Assembly: GCF_004345565.1 (NCBI RefSeq)
Contig: NZ_SLWA01000008.1
Location: 248,001-312,000 of the forward strand
Source: Flavobacterium circumlabens
GTDB lineage: Bacteria > Bacteroidota > Bacteroidia > Flavobacteriales > Flavobacteriaceae
Reading direction: 5' to 3'
Length of the DNA: 64,000 nt
Shown here: piece by piece, positions 43,890 to 52,164 of the stretch
Numbering within the stretch: the stretch's first letter is position 1
How the letters are laid out: each line of letters begins with the position of its first letter
The notes under the pieces: model-generated
What the model was told of the DNA's origin: nothing
Seen by the model: the letters and a program-made list of their open reading frames with translations, nothing else
Database searches by the model: none
Translations under genes and position numbers: made by a program

Positions 43890-45113
43890 ATGAATTTACT
43901 ACTTCAGACGACGCAACATAATTTACAAGGACAAATTGCAGTAACAGGATCAAAAAGCGAAACCAATCGTTTGTTATTGCTCAAAGCATTGTTTCCCAAT
44001 ATCACCTTGGCGAATACTTCAAACTCCGATGACAGCGAAGTAATGCAAAAAGCCTTGATTGGAAATGATGAAATTGTAGATATTCACCACGCCGGAACAG
44101 CGATGCGTTTTTTAACTGCTTATTTTGCTGTAAAGGAAGGTCGCGAAGTAGTCATGACAGGTTCGCATAGAATGCAGGAGCGTCCAATCAAGATTTTGGT
44201 AGAGGCTTTGGCACAATTAGGTGTTGAAATCTCCTACCAGAAAGAAGAAGGATATCCGCCAATAAGAATCAAAGGGAAAAAAGTTACAGCTTCAAAAGTT
44301 ACTTTAGCTGCCAATGTAAGCAGTCAGTATATTTCGGCACTTTTATTAGTAGCTTCAAAACTGGAAAATGGTTTAGAGCTTACTTTAGAAGGAGAAATCA
44401 CTTCGGTTCCATACATCAAAATGACTTTGGCTTTGCTAAATGATTTGAATATTCAGACCAGTTTTGAAGGAAACGTAATCAAAGTCTATCCAAAAGCTGA
44501 GGTTGAATCTAAAGAAATGGTAGTAGAATCAGATTGGAGTTCCGCTTCTTACTTTTTTAGTTTAGTGGCTTTGGCAGAGACGGCTTCAATCACCTTGAGC
44601 AGTTATAAAAAAGACAGTCTGCAGGGCGATTCGGCTTTGGTTTCTTTGTATGAAAAAATGGGCGTTCATACTACGTTTCAGGACAATCAAATGACATTGG
44701 TAAAACAAGAGAACTTTAAATTTGAAACGGTAAATTTTGAATTGAACAATACACCTGACATTGCACAAACTATTGTAGTAACCTGTTTAGGTTTAGGAAT
44801 AGGTTGTCATTTAACAGGCCTTCATACGTTAAAAATTAAAGAAACAGACAGACTGGAAGCGCTTCGAATTGAACTTACAAAATTAGGGGCAAACATTTCA
44901 GTAACTAACGATAGCCTGACTTTGGTTGCTTCTCAAAATATAAATCACAACGTGAAAATTGCGACTTACAACGATCACCGTATGGCAATGGCCTTTGCTC
45001 CGTTGGCTCTTAAAGTTCCAATTATAATCGAAGATGCCGAAGTAGTTTCAAAATCATATCCTGATTTCTGGAATGATCTGAAACAATTGAATTTCGAAAT
45101 TTCAGAATTGTAA
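43890..45113 (+). CDS. aroA: 3-phosphoshikimate 1-carboxyvinyltransferase (EPSP synthase)
   Basis: The 407-aa protein carries the family motifs 'VTGSKSETNRLLLLKALF', 'HHAGTAMRFLTAYFA', 'GSHRMQERPIKILVEAL', 'KETDRLEALRIEL' and 'YNDHRMAMAFAPLAL'. It makes EPSP in the shikimate pathway and so feeds the chorismate used by the operon at 29-34 kb. It is slightly shorter than the E. coli enzyme but complete. A palindromic element follows 9 bp after the stop codon. Confidence 0.95.
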   Translation: MNLLLQTTQHNLQGQIAVTGSKSETNRLLLLKALFPNITLANTSNSDDSEVMQKALIGNDEIVDIHHAGTAMRFLTAYFAVKEGREVVMTGSHRMQERPIKILVEALAQLGVEISYQKEEGYPPIRIKGKKVTASKVTLAANVSSQYISALLLVASKLENGLELTLEGEITSVPYIKMTLALLNDLNIQTSFEGNVIKVYPKAEVESKEMVVESDWSSASYFFSLVALAETASITLSSYKKDSLQGDSALVSLYEKMGVHTTFQDNQMTLVKQENFKFETVNFELNNTPDIAQTIVVTCLGLGIGCHLTGLHTLKIKETDRLEALRIELTKLGANISVTNDSLTLVASQNINHNVKIATYNDHRMAMAFAPLALKVPIIIEDAEVVSKSYPDFWNDLKQLNFEISEL

Positions 45114-45122
45114 AAGAAATTG

Positions 45123-45290
45123 AACCATATAAGTTGTATAAGTTCATTTAAATAAATGAGCATAATTTGCATAGCCTCCAGTTTTAACTGGAGGTTTTTT
45201 TGCGTTTAAATTTTCGGCTTTAGCCAAATTAAAACACGATCAATTTTTTGCAGCATCCAAATTAAATGAACTTATACAACTTATATGGTT
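45123..45290. repeat. Palindromic element of the AACCATATAAG family (copy C, with insert)
   Basis: Perfect 29-bp inverted arms (45123-45151 and 45262-45290; left arm begins AACCATATAAGTTGTATAAG) are separated by 110 nt. The insert contains a complete terminator hairpin. Confidence 0.9.
45175..45201 (+). terminator. Intrinsic terminator of aroA, nested inside a palindromic element
   Basis: CCTCCAGTT (45175-45183) pairs with AACTGGAGG (45186-45194) and is followed by seven T. Confidence 0.85.
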
Positions 45291-45360
45291 TAAAAACGTC
45301 TTTTTGGTGTTACTGAAACTCCACTAAATCAACGGCTTTTGAAAATAAACAGCAAAACAC

Positions 45361-45392
45361 TTGACAACGCCTATCTCACAGTCGTATATTTG
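45361..45392 (+). promoter_or_regulatory. Promoter of queA
   Basis: TTG (45361-45363), a 21-nt spacer and a perfect TATATTTG (45385-45392) lie 65 bp before the queA start. Confidence 0.6.
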
Positions 45393-45457
45393 CACACGAT
45401 TAAAAATCAGGTGTCCAAATAATCCTGATCGAAATCTATAACTCATAACTTTCTCAA

Positions 45458-46507
45458 ATGAAATTATCACATTTTCAATTTAATTTACCGAAAGAACTTT
45501 TAGCGGAATTCCCGGCAGAAAACAGAGACGAATCTCGTTTAATGGTAATCGATCGTCAAAAACAAACTATAGAGCACAAAATGTTTAAAGATGTTATCAA
45601 TTATTTTGATGACGGAGATGTTTTGATTCTTAATAATACTAAAGTTTTCCCTGCACGTTTGTACGGAAACAAAGAAAAAACAGGAGCAAGAATTGAGGTT
45701 TTCTTATTAAGAGAATTAAATTCAGAACAACGTCTTTGGGACGTTTTGGTTGATCCGGCCCGTAAAATCAGAATTGGTAACAAACTTTATTTTGGTGATG
45801 ATGACTCGTTGGTCGCTGAGGTAATTGACAATACGACTTCTCGCGGCAGAACTTTACGTTTCTTATACGATGGTTCTTACGAAGAATTCAGAAATAAATT
45901 GACAGAACTTGGAGAAACTCCAATTCCAAAATACATCAACAGAGAGGTTACGGCAGAAGATGCTGAAAGATACCAGACTATTTACGCAAAGGAAGAAGGA
46001 GCTGTAGCGGCACCAACTGCTGGTTTGCACTTCTCTAAACACCTTTTGAAAAAATTAGAAATCAAAGGAATCAATTTTGCTGAAGTTACACTTCATGTTG
46101 GTTTGGGAACTTTCAATCCGGTTGAGGTTGAAGATTTATCGAAACACAAAATGGATTCTGAAGAATTGATTATCAAACAGGAAGCTTGCGATATTGTAAA
46201 TGCTGCTAAAGTAAACAAAAAACGTATTTGCGCTGTTGGAACAACTTCGATGCGTGCTATCGAAAGTTCAGTTTCCTCTCAGAATACTTTAAATCCTTAC
46301 GAAGGCTGGACCAATAAATTTATTTTCCCTCCTCACGATTTTAGTATTGCAAATTGCATGATTACGAATTTCCACACACCAAAATCAACATTATTAATGA
46401 TGATTTCTGCTTTCTGTGGTCATGATTTAATGAAAAGAGCCTACGAAGAAGCCATCAAAGAAGAATACAAATTCTATTCTTACGGAGATGCGATGTTAAT
46501 CATCTAA
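45458..46507 (+). CDS. queA: S-adenosylmethionine:tRNA ribosyltransferase-isomerase
   Basis: The 349-aa protein catalyses the transfer and isomerisation of the ribosyl group of SAM to form epoxyqueuosine in tRNA wobble positions. It shows the family N-terminus 'LSHFQFNLPKELLAEFPAEN', 'VLILNNTKVFPARLYG', 'AAPTAGLHFSKHLLKKLE' and 'TNFHTPKSTLLMMISAF'. It is a single gene with its own promoter and a downstream terminator. Confidence 0.96.
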   Translation: MKLSHFQFNLPKELLAEFPAENRDESRLMVIDRQKQTIEHKMFKDVINYFDDGDVLILNNTKVFPARLYGNKEKTGARIEVFLLRELNSEQRLWDVLVDPARKIRIGNKLYFGDDDSLVAEVIDNTTSRGRTLRFLYDGSYEEFRNKLTELGETPIPKYINREVTAEDAERYQTIYAKEEGAVAAPTAGLHFSKHLLKKLEIKGINFAEVTLHVGLGTFNPVEVEDLSKHKMDSEELIIKQEACDIVNAAKVNKKRICAVGTTSMRAIESSVSSQNTLNPYEGWTNKFIFPPHDFSIANCMITNFHTPKSTLLMMISAFCGHDLMKRAYEEAIKEEYKFYSYGDAMLII

Positions 46508-46532
46508 TTAGATATTTCGAATCAAATATAAA

Positions 46533-46560
46533 AACCTGTCAGAGATGACGGGTTTTTTTA
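46533..46560 (+). terminator. Intrinsic terminator of queA
   Basis: AACCTGTCA (46533-46541) pairs with TGACGGGTT (46546-46554, one G-T pair) around a short GAGA-type loop and is followed by a T run. Confidence 0.8.
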
Positions 46561-46566
46561 TGGCTT

Positions 46567-46655
46567 GTCATTTCAGTCCCAGTCCCAGTTTTCAATCAGT
46601 ATTCAGTTAAAGTCCCAGTTTTGAAAACTGAAAACTGCGACTGAAAACTACAACT
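46567..46655. repeat. Degenerate CAGT(C/T)-type simple repeat
   Basis: The phrases CCCAGTCCCAGTTTTCA, CAGTATTCAGTTAAAGTCCC and ACTGAAAACTGCGACTGAAAA form a loose inverted and direct repeat. The same phrase family lies after fbp (18389-18415 and 18508-18560). Confidence 0.5.
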
Positions 46656-46729
46656 GAATGCCTAAAACTTGTTAATTTTCGATAGAATATCTTAAAACTT
46701 GTTATTTTTACGCTTCAAAACAAAAAACA

Positions 46730-48007
46730 ATGACTTTTCTAAATACACGCGAATTCGCGAAACAACTGGATTCAGAAGATACCTTAAATCAGTATCAGAA
46801 TCAGTTTATTTTTCCTAAAGTAAATGACAAACGCGTAATTTATTTTACGGGAAACTCTCTGGGATTACAACCAAAACGTACCAAAGCGTACATTGATGAA
46901 GTAATGAACGACTGGGCAGAACTTGCTGTTGAAGGTCATTTTTATGCGCAAAAACCATGGTGGGATTATCAGGAAAGATTTGCAGAACCGCTAAGTAAAA
47001 TTGTTGGTGCTTTGCCTTCAGAAGTCACAGTGATGAATACTTTGACCGTAAATCTTCATTTACTGATGGTTTCATTCTATCAGCCAACAGCAACACGTTA
47101 TAAAATTATCTGCGAAGAAAAAGCATTTCCTTCCGATCAGTATATGTTTCAGAGTCAGGTTGACTTTCACGGCTATAAACCGGAAGATGCCATTGTAGAA
47201 ATTAAACGCCGTGAAGGGGAACACAACATTCGTCTGGAAGACGTTCGGGCTAAAATCGAAGAAGTTGGAGACGAACTTGCCCTGGTTTTAATTGGCGGAG
47301 TAAACTATTATACAGGACAGGTTTTTGATATAAAAACAATCACCGCAGCGGGACAAAAAGCCGGTGCAAAAGTAGGTTGGGATTTGGCACATGCAGCCGG
47401 AAATATCAAGTTGCAGCTTCACGACTGGAATGTCGATTTCGCAGCCTGGTGCAGCTATAAATATATGAATTCAGGACCAGGAAATGCATCCGGTTGTTTC
47501 GTTCACGAAAAACATCACAACGATTCCAGCCTGCCTCGCTTTGCAGGATGGTGGGGACACAATAAAGAACGCCGTTTTAAAATGGAGCCTGTCTTTAATC
47601 CGGTTCATGGAGCGGGAGGATGGCAAATTAGCAATTTACCGGTACTTGCATTAGCGCCCTATCTGGCTTCTGTTGAAATGTTTGCTGAGGTTGGAATGGA
47701 TGCTTTAATTGCTAAAAGAGATCGCATCACTTCCTATTTAGAATTCATTTTGCATGAAATAGATAAAGAAGTTAAGGGTAATTTTGAAATTATTACCCCT
47801 TCCAATCCGGAAGAAAGAGCTTCTCAATTATCTGTTTTTTTACACGGAGAAGGAAGAAATTTATTCGATTATTTAATGAAAAACGGAGTGATTACAGACT
47901 GGCGTGAACCCAATGTAATTCGTCTGGCGCCAGTTCCTTTATATTGTTCTTATGAAGACATGTATGATTTCGGACAAATCCTTAAAAAAGGAATTCTTGA
48001 AAAGTAA
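46730..48007 (+). CDS. kynU: Kynureninase
   Basis: The 425-aa PLP enzyme cleaves kynurenine or 3-hydroxykynurenine to anthranilate or 3-hydroxyanthranilate plus alanine. Characteristic are 'YFTGNSLGLQPKRTKAYIDE', 'GWDLAHAAGNIKLQLHDWNV', the PLP-lysine motif 'WCSYKYMNSGPGNASG', and 'GVITDWREPNVIRLAPVPLY'. Its pathway partner kmo lies 13.6 kb downstream on the same strand. It appears monocistronic. Confidence 0.95.
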   Translation: MTFLNTREFAKQLDSEDTLNQYQNQFIFPKVNDKRVIYFTGNSLGLQPKRTKAYIDEVMNDWAELAVEGHFYAQKPWWDYQERFAEPLSKIVGALPSEVTVMNTLTVNLHLLMVSFYQPTATRYKIICEEKAFPSDQYMFQSQVDFHGYKPEDAIVEIKRREGEHNIRLEDVRAKIEEVGDELALVLIGGVNYYTGQVFDIKTITAAGQKAGAKVGWDLAHAAGNIKLQLHDWNVDFAAWCSYKYMNSGPGNASGCFVHEKHHNDSSLPRFAGWWGHNKERRFKMEPVFNPVHGAGGWQISNLPVLALAPYLASVEMFAEVGMDALIAKRDRITSYLEFILHEIDKEVKGNFEIITPSNPEERASQLSVFLHGEGRNLFDYLMKNGVITDWREPNVIRLAPVPLYCSYEDMYDFGQILKKGILEK

Positions 48008-48107
48008 GATAATAGGTAATTATGTAATATTTTGTTGAAATTATGTAACATAACCTTAATTGATACCTCTTTAATTTGTACAGTATAATTTAAATGCCAA
48101 AAAAATC

Positions 48108-48536
48108 ATGAAAGCAATATTTGTAATAATAGCAGCCTTAAGTATCGTTTCTTGTCAGAATCAGGATAAGATGGATATTAATAAAGCGAAACAAGCTAGC
48201 ATCGATTCGATGAAAGTTGAAATTGATAAACAAAAAGTTATTGATTCAATGAAAGTGGAAATGGCTAAAATGGAAAAAGAAAAAACTGAAGCCCAAGCCG
48301 AAGCTCAAAAAGTAGTTGTCGTAAATCACCAGACTGAAGGAACTGCGACCGCTGCACCAGCCAAAAAGAAAGGTTGGAGTTCTGCAGCTAAAGGTGCTGT
48401 AATTGGTGCCGGAGTCGGAGCCATTACCGGAGCAGCTGTTAGTAAGAAAAAAGGTCAGGGTGCTATAATAGGAGGATTGGCCGGAGCCGGAGTTGGAGCC
48501 GGAACAGGCGCTATTATAGATTCCAGAAAGAAATAA
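48108..48536 (+). CDS. Glycine-zipper lipoprotein
   Basis: The 142-aa protein has a lipoprotein signal (MKAIFVIIAALSIVSC). A charged, heptad-like helix (about 20-80) repeats 'DSMKVE(I/M)' units and may form a coiled coil. A glycine-zipper membrane hairpin (about 95-135, 'GAVIGAGVGAITGAAVSKKK', 'AIIGGLAGAGVGAGTGAI') follows. This resembles YMGG/OmpA-associated glycine-zipper proteins. Function unknown, probably envelope-associated. It ends at a shared terminator. Confidence 0.8.
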   Translation: MKAIFVIIAALSIVSCQNQDKMDINKAKQASIDSMKVEIDKQKVIDSMKVEMAKMEKEKTEAQAEAQKVVVVNHQTEGTATAAPAKKKGWSSAAKGAVIGAGVGAITGAAVSKKKGQGAIIGGLAGAGVGAGTGAIIDSRKK

Positions 48537-48561
48537 ATCTAAACTAAATTAGTTTAAATAT

Positions 48562-48595
48562 AAAACCCCGGATTAAATTTTAATCCGGGGTTTTT
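48562..48595. terminator. Bidirectional terminator
   Basis: The 15-bp stem AAACCCCGGATTAAA / TTTAATCCGGGGTTT with flanking A and T tracts lies between convergent genes. Confidence 0.85.
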
Positions 48596-48600
48596 CGTTT

Positions 48601-50406
48601 TTAGCAATATTCAGGGACTTTAATTTCGGTTAATTCTGATTTACAGGAATTGAATTGTTCTCTGATTTTATCTAAATCTGCTTTGAAAAATAAAGTCGAC
48701 TCAAATAAATTTTGATAATAGGCAATGCCTTCAAAAAGATTAGATTTAAAAACAGTCCATTTTTTTAATTGATTTGAAGTGACTTCCCCTGAACTATTTT
48801 CGATTTCATTCCTGAAATAATCCAGATACATTTTTAATTCTTTCACGAATATATTAGGGCGGTCTACAGTTCTTAAAACAGAATTGTTTCCATAAATATG
48901 CTGTACCATTTCCTTCAGTGAAACTTCCTGATCAAAATAAGCCATATTAGGTCCCGGGCAGATAACCACGCCCTGAGCCTGTCCTTTTATTTTGATATCA
49001 TTTTCTAAATAAGCAGCATTGGCCAAACCGACACACAAACATGATTTCTCGGTAATTTTAGTTTTTGATTTCTCATAAACAGCATCAGAGACAGTATCTT
49101 TTGTCTTTTCTAATGCTGCCAGTTTTATATCCTGATATTTTTTTGCTGCCGTACAAATTCCATTTGGATCATATTCTTTGCTTAAAGCCAAAAAGCGTTT
49201 CGGACAAGAACTGCCGGCTTTGTTTTCCTGAATTCGTTTTTGTTTCAGAATTTCATTAGAGGTGCCTTTCACAGAATTAAATGGAACTCCTAAAGGCGAA
49301 ATGTGGCTTAAATATAAATCTTCTTCTTTGGCATTTATCAATAATTTTCTCGTTTCCGGATCTACGGAAGTTGCTTCCGGAACCAGTAAAAAAGGCGTTC
49401 CCCATCCAATAGAATTTACTTTATAAGTGTCTAACAAAAATTCGTGTTCTTCTGCAGTTCCAACTCCTCCTTGAACGGTAATTTTTGTAGTTAACGGTTC
49501 TGTGGGGAAGGCAGTATTTTTTAGCTGTAGTGACTTAACCATCAATTCGTGTGACGATTGTACTAATTGTTCTTTTTTTTGTCTGAATTCCTCTAAAATG
49601 GCGCCCAGAAGTAATCCTTCCGTAGCAAAGGCATGCCCGCCGCAGTTCAGTCCGGATTCTATTCGGTATTCTGAAACCCAAAGTCCTTTCTTCGCCAGAA
49701 AGTTTCCCTGAATCATCGCAGAACGAAAATCACTTACTTTTAGAATGATTTTCTTTTTCAGTACATTGTTTTCATCCGGATAAAAATCACTGAAATTTTC
49801 AAAGTAACTATAAAGCCTTGGATTCATTCCGGCAGAAAGAACAACCGAAGAATTAAGGTTGCTTTTTGCAAAACCTCTTAAGGCGGCATGAGCATCATTA
49901 AAGGCAATAGGGAGTTGTATGTTTTTGTCAAAATTATCTTTGTCAAGTTTGGTCATGATATTGACATCAATGGCACCCGGTGAAAGCTGTGATTCGATAT
50001 AATTCTGAATGTTATCCTTAAAAGAAATTCCATCATCCAACAGGTTTTGGAAGCCTTTCTTGATATCGGAAGTATTGGGTAACATCGCCATGAAATTTTC
50101 TAAAGCAGTTTTGCTCTCGGCTAATTCTGTTTTAAAACTTTCAAATTTTTGTTTTACGATTTTATCGACTAAATTCAGATAAGAAGTAATGCGTTCAGCA
50201 CGATAATCCTGTATTTTCTGGCTGATTTCCTGATAAGGCTGATTGAATTTGGTACTGTAAAAAAGTCTCATTTTTTCAATTAACTCATCGTCAGCAATCG
50301 AGATTACAGATGAAATACCATAATGCGCCACCCGAATCGGACTGTCAATTGTATAAGCAAGTCCCATGACCGGGATATGAAAAGTGTGTAAATTATTTTT
50401 TGCCAT
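48601..50406 (-). CDS. Large conserved protein of unknown function, possible FMN/TIM-barrel-like region
   Basis: The ATG at 50406 (MAKNNLHTFHIPVMGLAYTI, 601 aa) is preferred; the longer frame adds 11 residues that are not conserved-looking. There is no signal peptide. A segment 'ITVQGGVGTAEEHEFLLDTY' followed by 'SIGWGTPFLLVPEAT' resembles the phosphate-binding and C-terminal loops of TIM-barrel flavoproteins such as nitronate monooxygenases. 'SGLNCGGHAFATEGLLLG' lies upstream. The C-terminal third has many cysteines ('GSSCPKRF', 'NGICTAAK', 'KSCLCVGLA', 'VVICPGPN'), which could hold a metal or iron-sulfur centre. This is pattern reading only. Confidence 0.6.
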   Translation of the reverse strand: MAKNNLHTFHIPVMGLAYTIDSPIRVAHYGISSVISIADDELIEKMRLFYSTKFNQPYQEISQKIQDYRAERITSYLNLVDKIVKQKFESFKTELAESKTALENFMAMLPNTSDIKKGFQNLLDDGISFKDNIQNYIESQLSPGAIDVNIMTKLDKDNFDKNIQLPIAFNDAHAALRGFAKSNLNSSVVLSAGMNPRLYSYFENFSDFYPDENNVLKKKIILKVSDFRSAMIQGNFLAKKGLWVSEYRIESGLNCGGHAFATEGLLLGAILEEFRQKKEQLVQSSHELMVKSLQLKNTAFPTEPLTTKITVQGGVGTAEEHEFLLDTYKVNSIGWGTPFLLVPEATSVDPETRKLLINAKEEDLYLSHISPLGVPFNSVKGTSNEILKQKRIQENKAGSSCPKRFLALSKEYDPNGICTAAKKYQDIKLAALEKTKDTVSDAVYEKSKTKITEKSCLCVGLANAAYLENDIKIKGQAQGVVICPGPNMAYFDQEVSLKEMVQHIYGNNSVLRTVDRPNIFVKELKMYLDYFRNEIENSSGEVTSNQLKKWTVFKSNLFEGIAYYQNLFESTLFFKADLDKIREQFNSCKSELTEIKVPEYC

Positions 50407-50444
50407 TTTCTTTTGAGTTGAAAGAGCAAATGTTGGCAAAAAAA

Positions 50445-50482
50445 ATCATTCAAAACCTGATATATGTCAGGTTTTGAATGAT
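50445..50482 (-). terminator. Intrinsic terminator of the AsmA-like gene
   Basis: A perfect 16-bp stem (50445-50460 with 50467-50482; arm ATCATTCAAAACCTGA) is followed on the minus strand by a run of T. Confidence 0.88.
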
Positions 50483-50490
50483 TTGAAATT

Positions 50491-52047
50491 TTAAATCAAA
50501 ATTTTCTTCAGCGATTCGGCTACACTGCGCCATAAAAAATTGTAAAAGGACTTTTCGGGAATTCGTTCCAATTCAACATCGGCTTTTTTGGCTTTGTTAT
50601 CCGAGTCGTTTTTTACTAATAAATTGGCAACAGCACTTTTTAATTTAGCTTCCTTTTCCGGATTTTTCTTTTTGTAAAATTTCACTTTCAGATCATCATA
50701 AACCAATGCTGCATTTCCTTTTGCGGCAGCATCATTTCCATAAAAATCAAAAGTATAAGTTTTAAAAGTTCCTGTAAAAGAAGTATTGATATAAGGTTTG
50801 GTAAATTTTGCCATGGCAGCTACATCAAAATTGGAAATTTTTCCCTGAATATGAAAACTGTCTTTTACATCCAGTACATTAAAATTCCAGTTCACGTGAA
50901 AAGGCGATGTTTTCATAAACCTGCAATTAATAGCAATTTTCACATCCTCCGCTTTTTTTAGTCCAAAACCACTTTGAAGATTATTGGCCTGAAGATTAAA
51001 ATGATCGAAAGTCAGAATTCCCGGGCCTTTAGAGAAATCAATTTCTTCCTCATAAACCAATTTCGATTTTCGGATCTGCAAGGAATCAATTTTCATTGGA
51101 AATTTGATTTTTCTCAATAAAGCATTATAAAGCTCTTTTTTGCTTAAATCGTCTTTAGGCATTTTACTGCGGTAAATATTAGCATCAAAATGATCCATAA
51201 CAACAGAAGAAGCATTAAGGAAAAAACGATCGTTCTTGAAACCCCATTTCAGATTGTTAATATTGGCAGAATCGACTTTTAAGGTGTAAATGTCTTTTTC
51301 CTTTTCCAGTTTCTGAACGAAAACTTTTCTCGAATATTCAGGTAAAAGTGAAAATTTATTGATTTTTATAAAGTTGTTTTCGGTAATAATTTTGCCAATA
51401 CCAATTCGGTAAAAAGAATTCGGTTTGTAATAAAGGCTATCACAAACTAAAGTGTACTTTTCATATTGAAGTGGAATTTTTTCTTTTAAAGTAGCGTCCG
51501 TAATCAAAATGCCCTCCAGTTTCAGAATGATTTTTTTGACATTCAGAATCGGTTTGTTGGTGTTCAGGGAAACAACATCTACCGCACCGTCATTTAGATA
51601 AATATTCTTTACAGCTATTATTTTTCGGAAAGGCTCAATAATTTGTGTCTGAATACTTTTGTTGTTATTCAGCAGTTTTTCTCCTTTTTTATATAAGATT
51701 ACGCGTGGTTGATCTATCACAATACTTTCGGCCTGGATAATATCGCGAAAAGCCAGATCCCAAATATTAAAATGTTTGATCGTAACAGATTCAATTTTGG
51801 CATAAAGCCCGTTTTTACTGTCTTTAGGTTCATTTTTAGGATGCACCAATAAGGTCGTCGCAAAGATATTTCGGGATAGCAGTGAGACCTCTATTTTTTC
51901 ATAATTGATATTATAGGCCGTATTGTTTTTCTCGTCAATAATAATGGGCAACTGTTTTTTTATCCAATAATTGAGGCCAATATTGATTAAAATCACAAAA
52001 AGGAAGACGGAAATTACACCGATTGCTATTTTTTTATAGATTGACAT
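50491..52047 (-). CDS. AsmA/DUF748-like membrane-anchored protein
   Basis: The 518-aa protein has one N-terminal membrane anchor (about 6-27), then a long region of amphipathic beta strands in the periplasm ('YNINYEKIEVSLLSRNIFA' at its start, as in AsmA-like proteins). Its C-terminus contains 'KSFYNFLWRSVAESLKKIL', an amphipathic helix. AsmA-like proteins bridge inner and outer membranes and are thought to move phospholipids; here that role is only inferred. It is divergent from the penicillin-acylase gene. Confidence 0.7.
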   Translation of the reverse strand: MSIYKKIAIGVISVFLFVILINIGLNYWIKKQLPIIIDEKNNTAYNINYEKIEVSLLSRNIFATTLLVHPKNEPKDSKNGLYAKIESVTIKHFNIWDLAFRDIIQAESIVIDQPRVILYKKGEKLLNNNKSIQTQIIEPFRKIIAVKNIYLNDGAVDVVSLNTNKPILNVKKIILKLEGILITDATLKEKIPLQYEKYTLVCDSLYYKPNSFYRIGIGKIITENNFIKINKFSLLPEYSRKVFVQKLEKEKDIYTLKVDSANINNLKWGFKNDRFFLNASSVVMDHFDANIYRSKMPKDDLSKKELYNALLRKIKFPMKIDSLQIRKSKLVYEEEIDFSKGPGILTFDHFNLQANNLQSGFGLKKAEDVKIAINCRFMKTSPFHVNWNFNVLDVKDSFHIQGKISNFDVAAMAKFTKPYINTSFTGTFKTYTFDFYGNDAAAKGNAALVYDDLKVKFYKKKNPEKEAKLKSAVANLLVKNDSDNKAKKADVELERIPEKSFYNFLWRSVAESLKKILI

Positions 52048-52164
52048 AGTAAAGTAATGGTTTTAATACATAAATTTAGGTTTTTAAAAGGAAGGTTTCT
52101 TACATGATTTTTCCTTTAAGTTACATCATTTATGAATCGTCCATTTGTTTATACTTTTTTAAAT

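Larger units (their letters stand above)
45114..45457. other. aroA-queA intergenic region
   Basis: It contains palindromic element C with a nested terminator (45123-45290) and the queA promoter (45361-45392). A weak hairpin ATCAGG/CCTGAT lies at about 45407-45430 in the queA leader. I see no small gene and no preQ1-riboswitch-like pattern. Confidence 0.7.

Noticed and set aside
45400..45457. Possible preQ1 riboswitch before queA
   Set aside because: Only a weak ATCAGG/CCTGAT hairpin is present, and the C-rich loop plus A-rich tail expected of preQ1 aptamers is missing.
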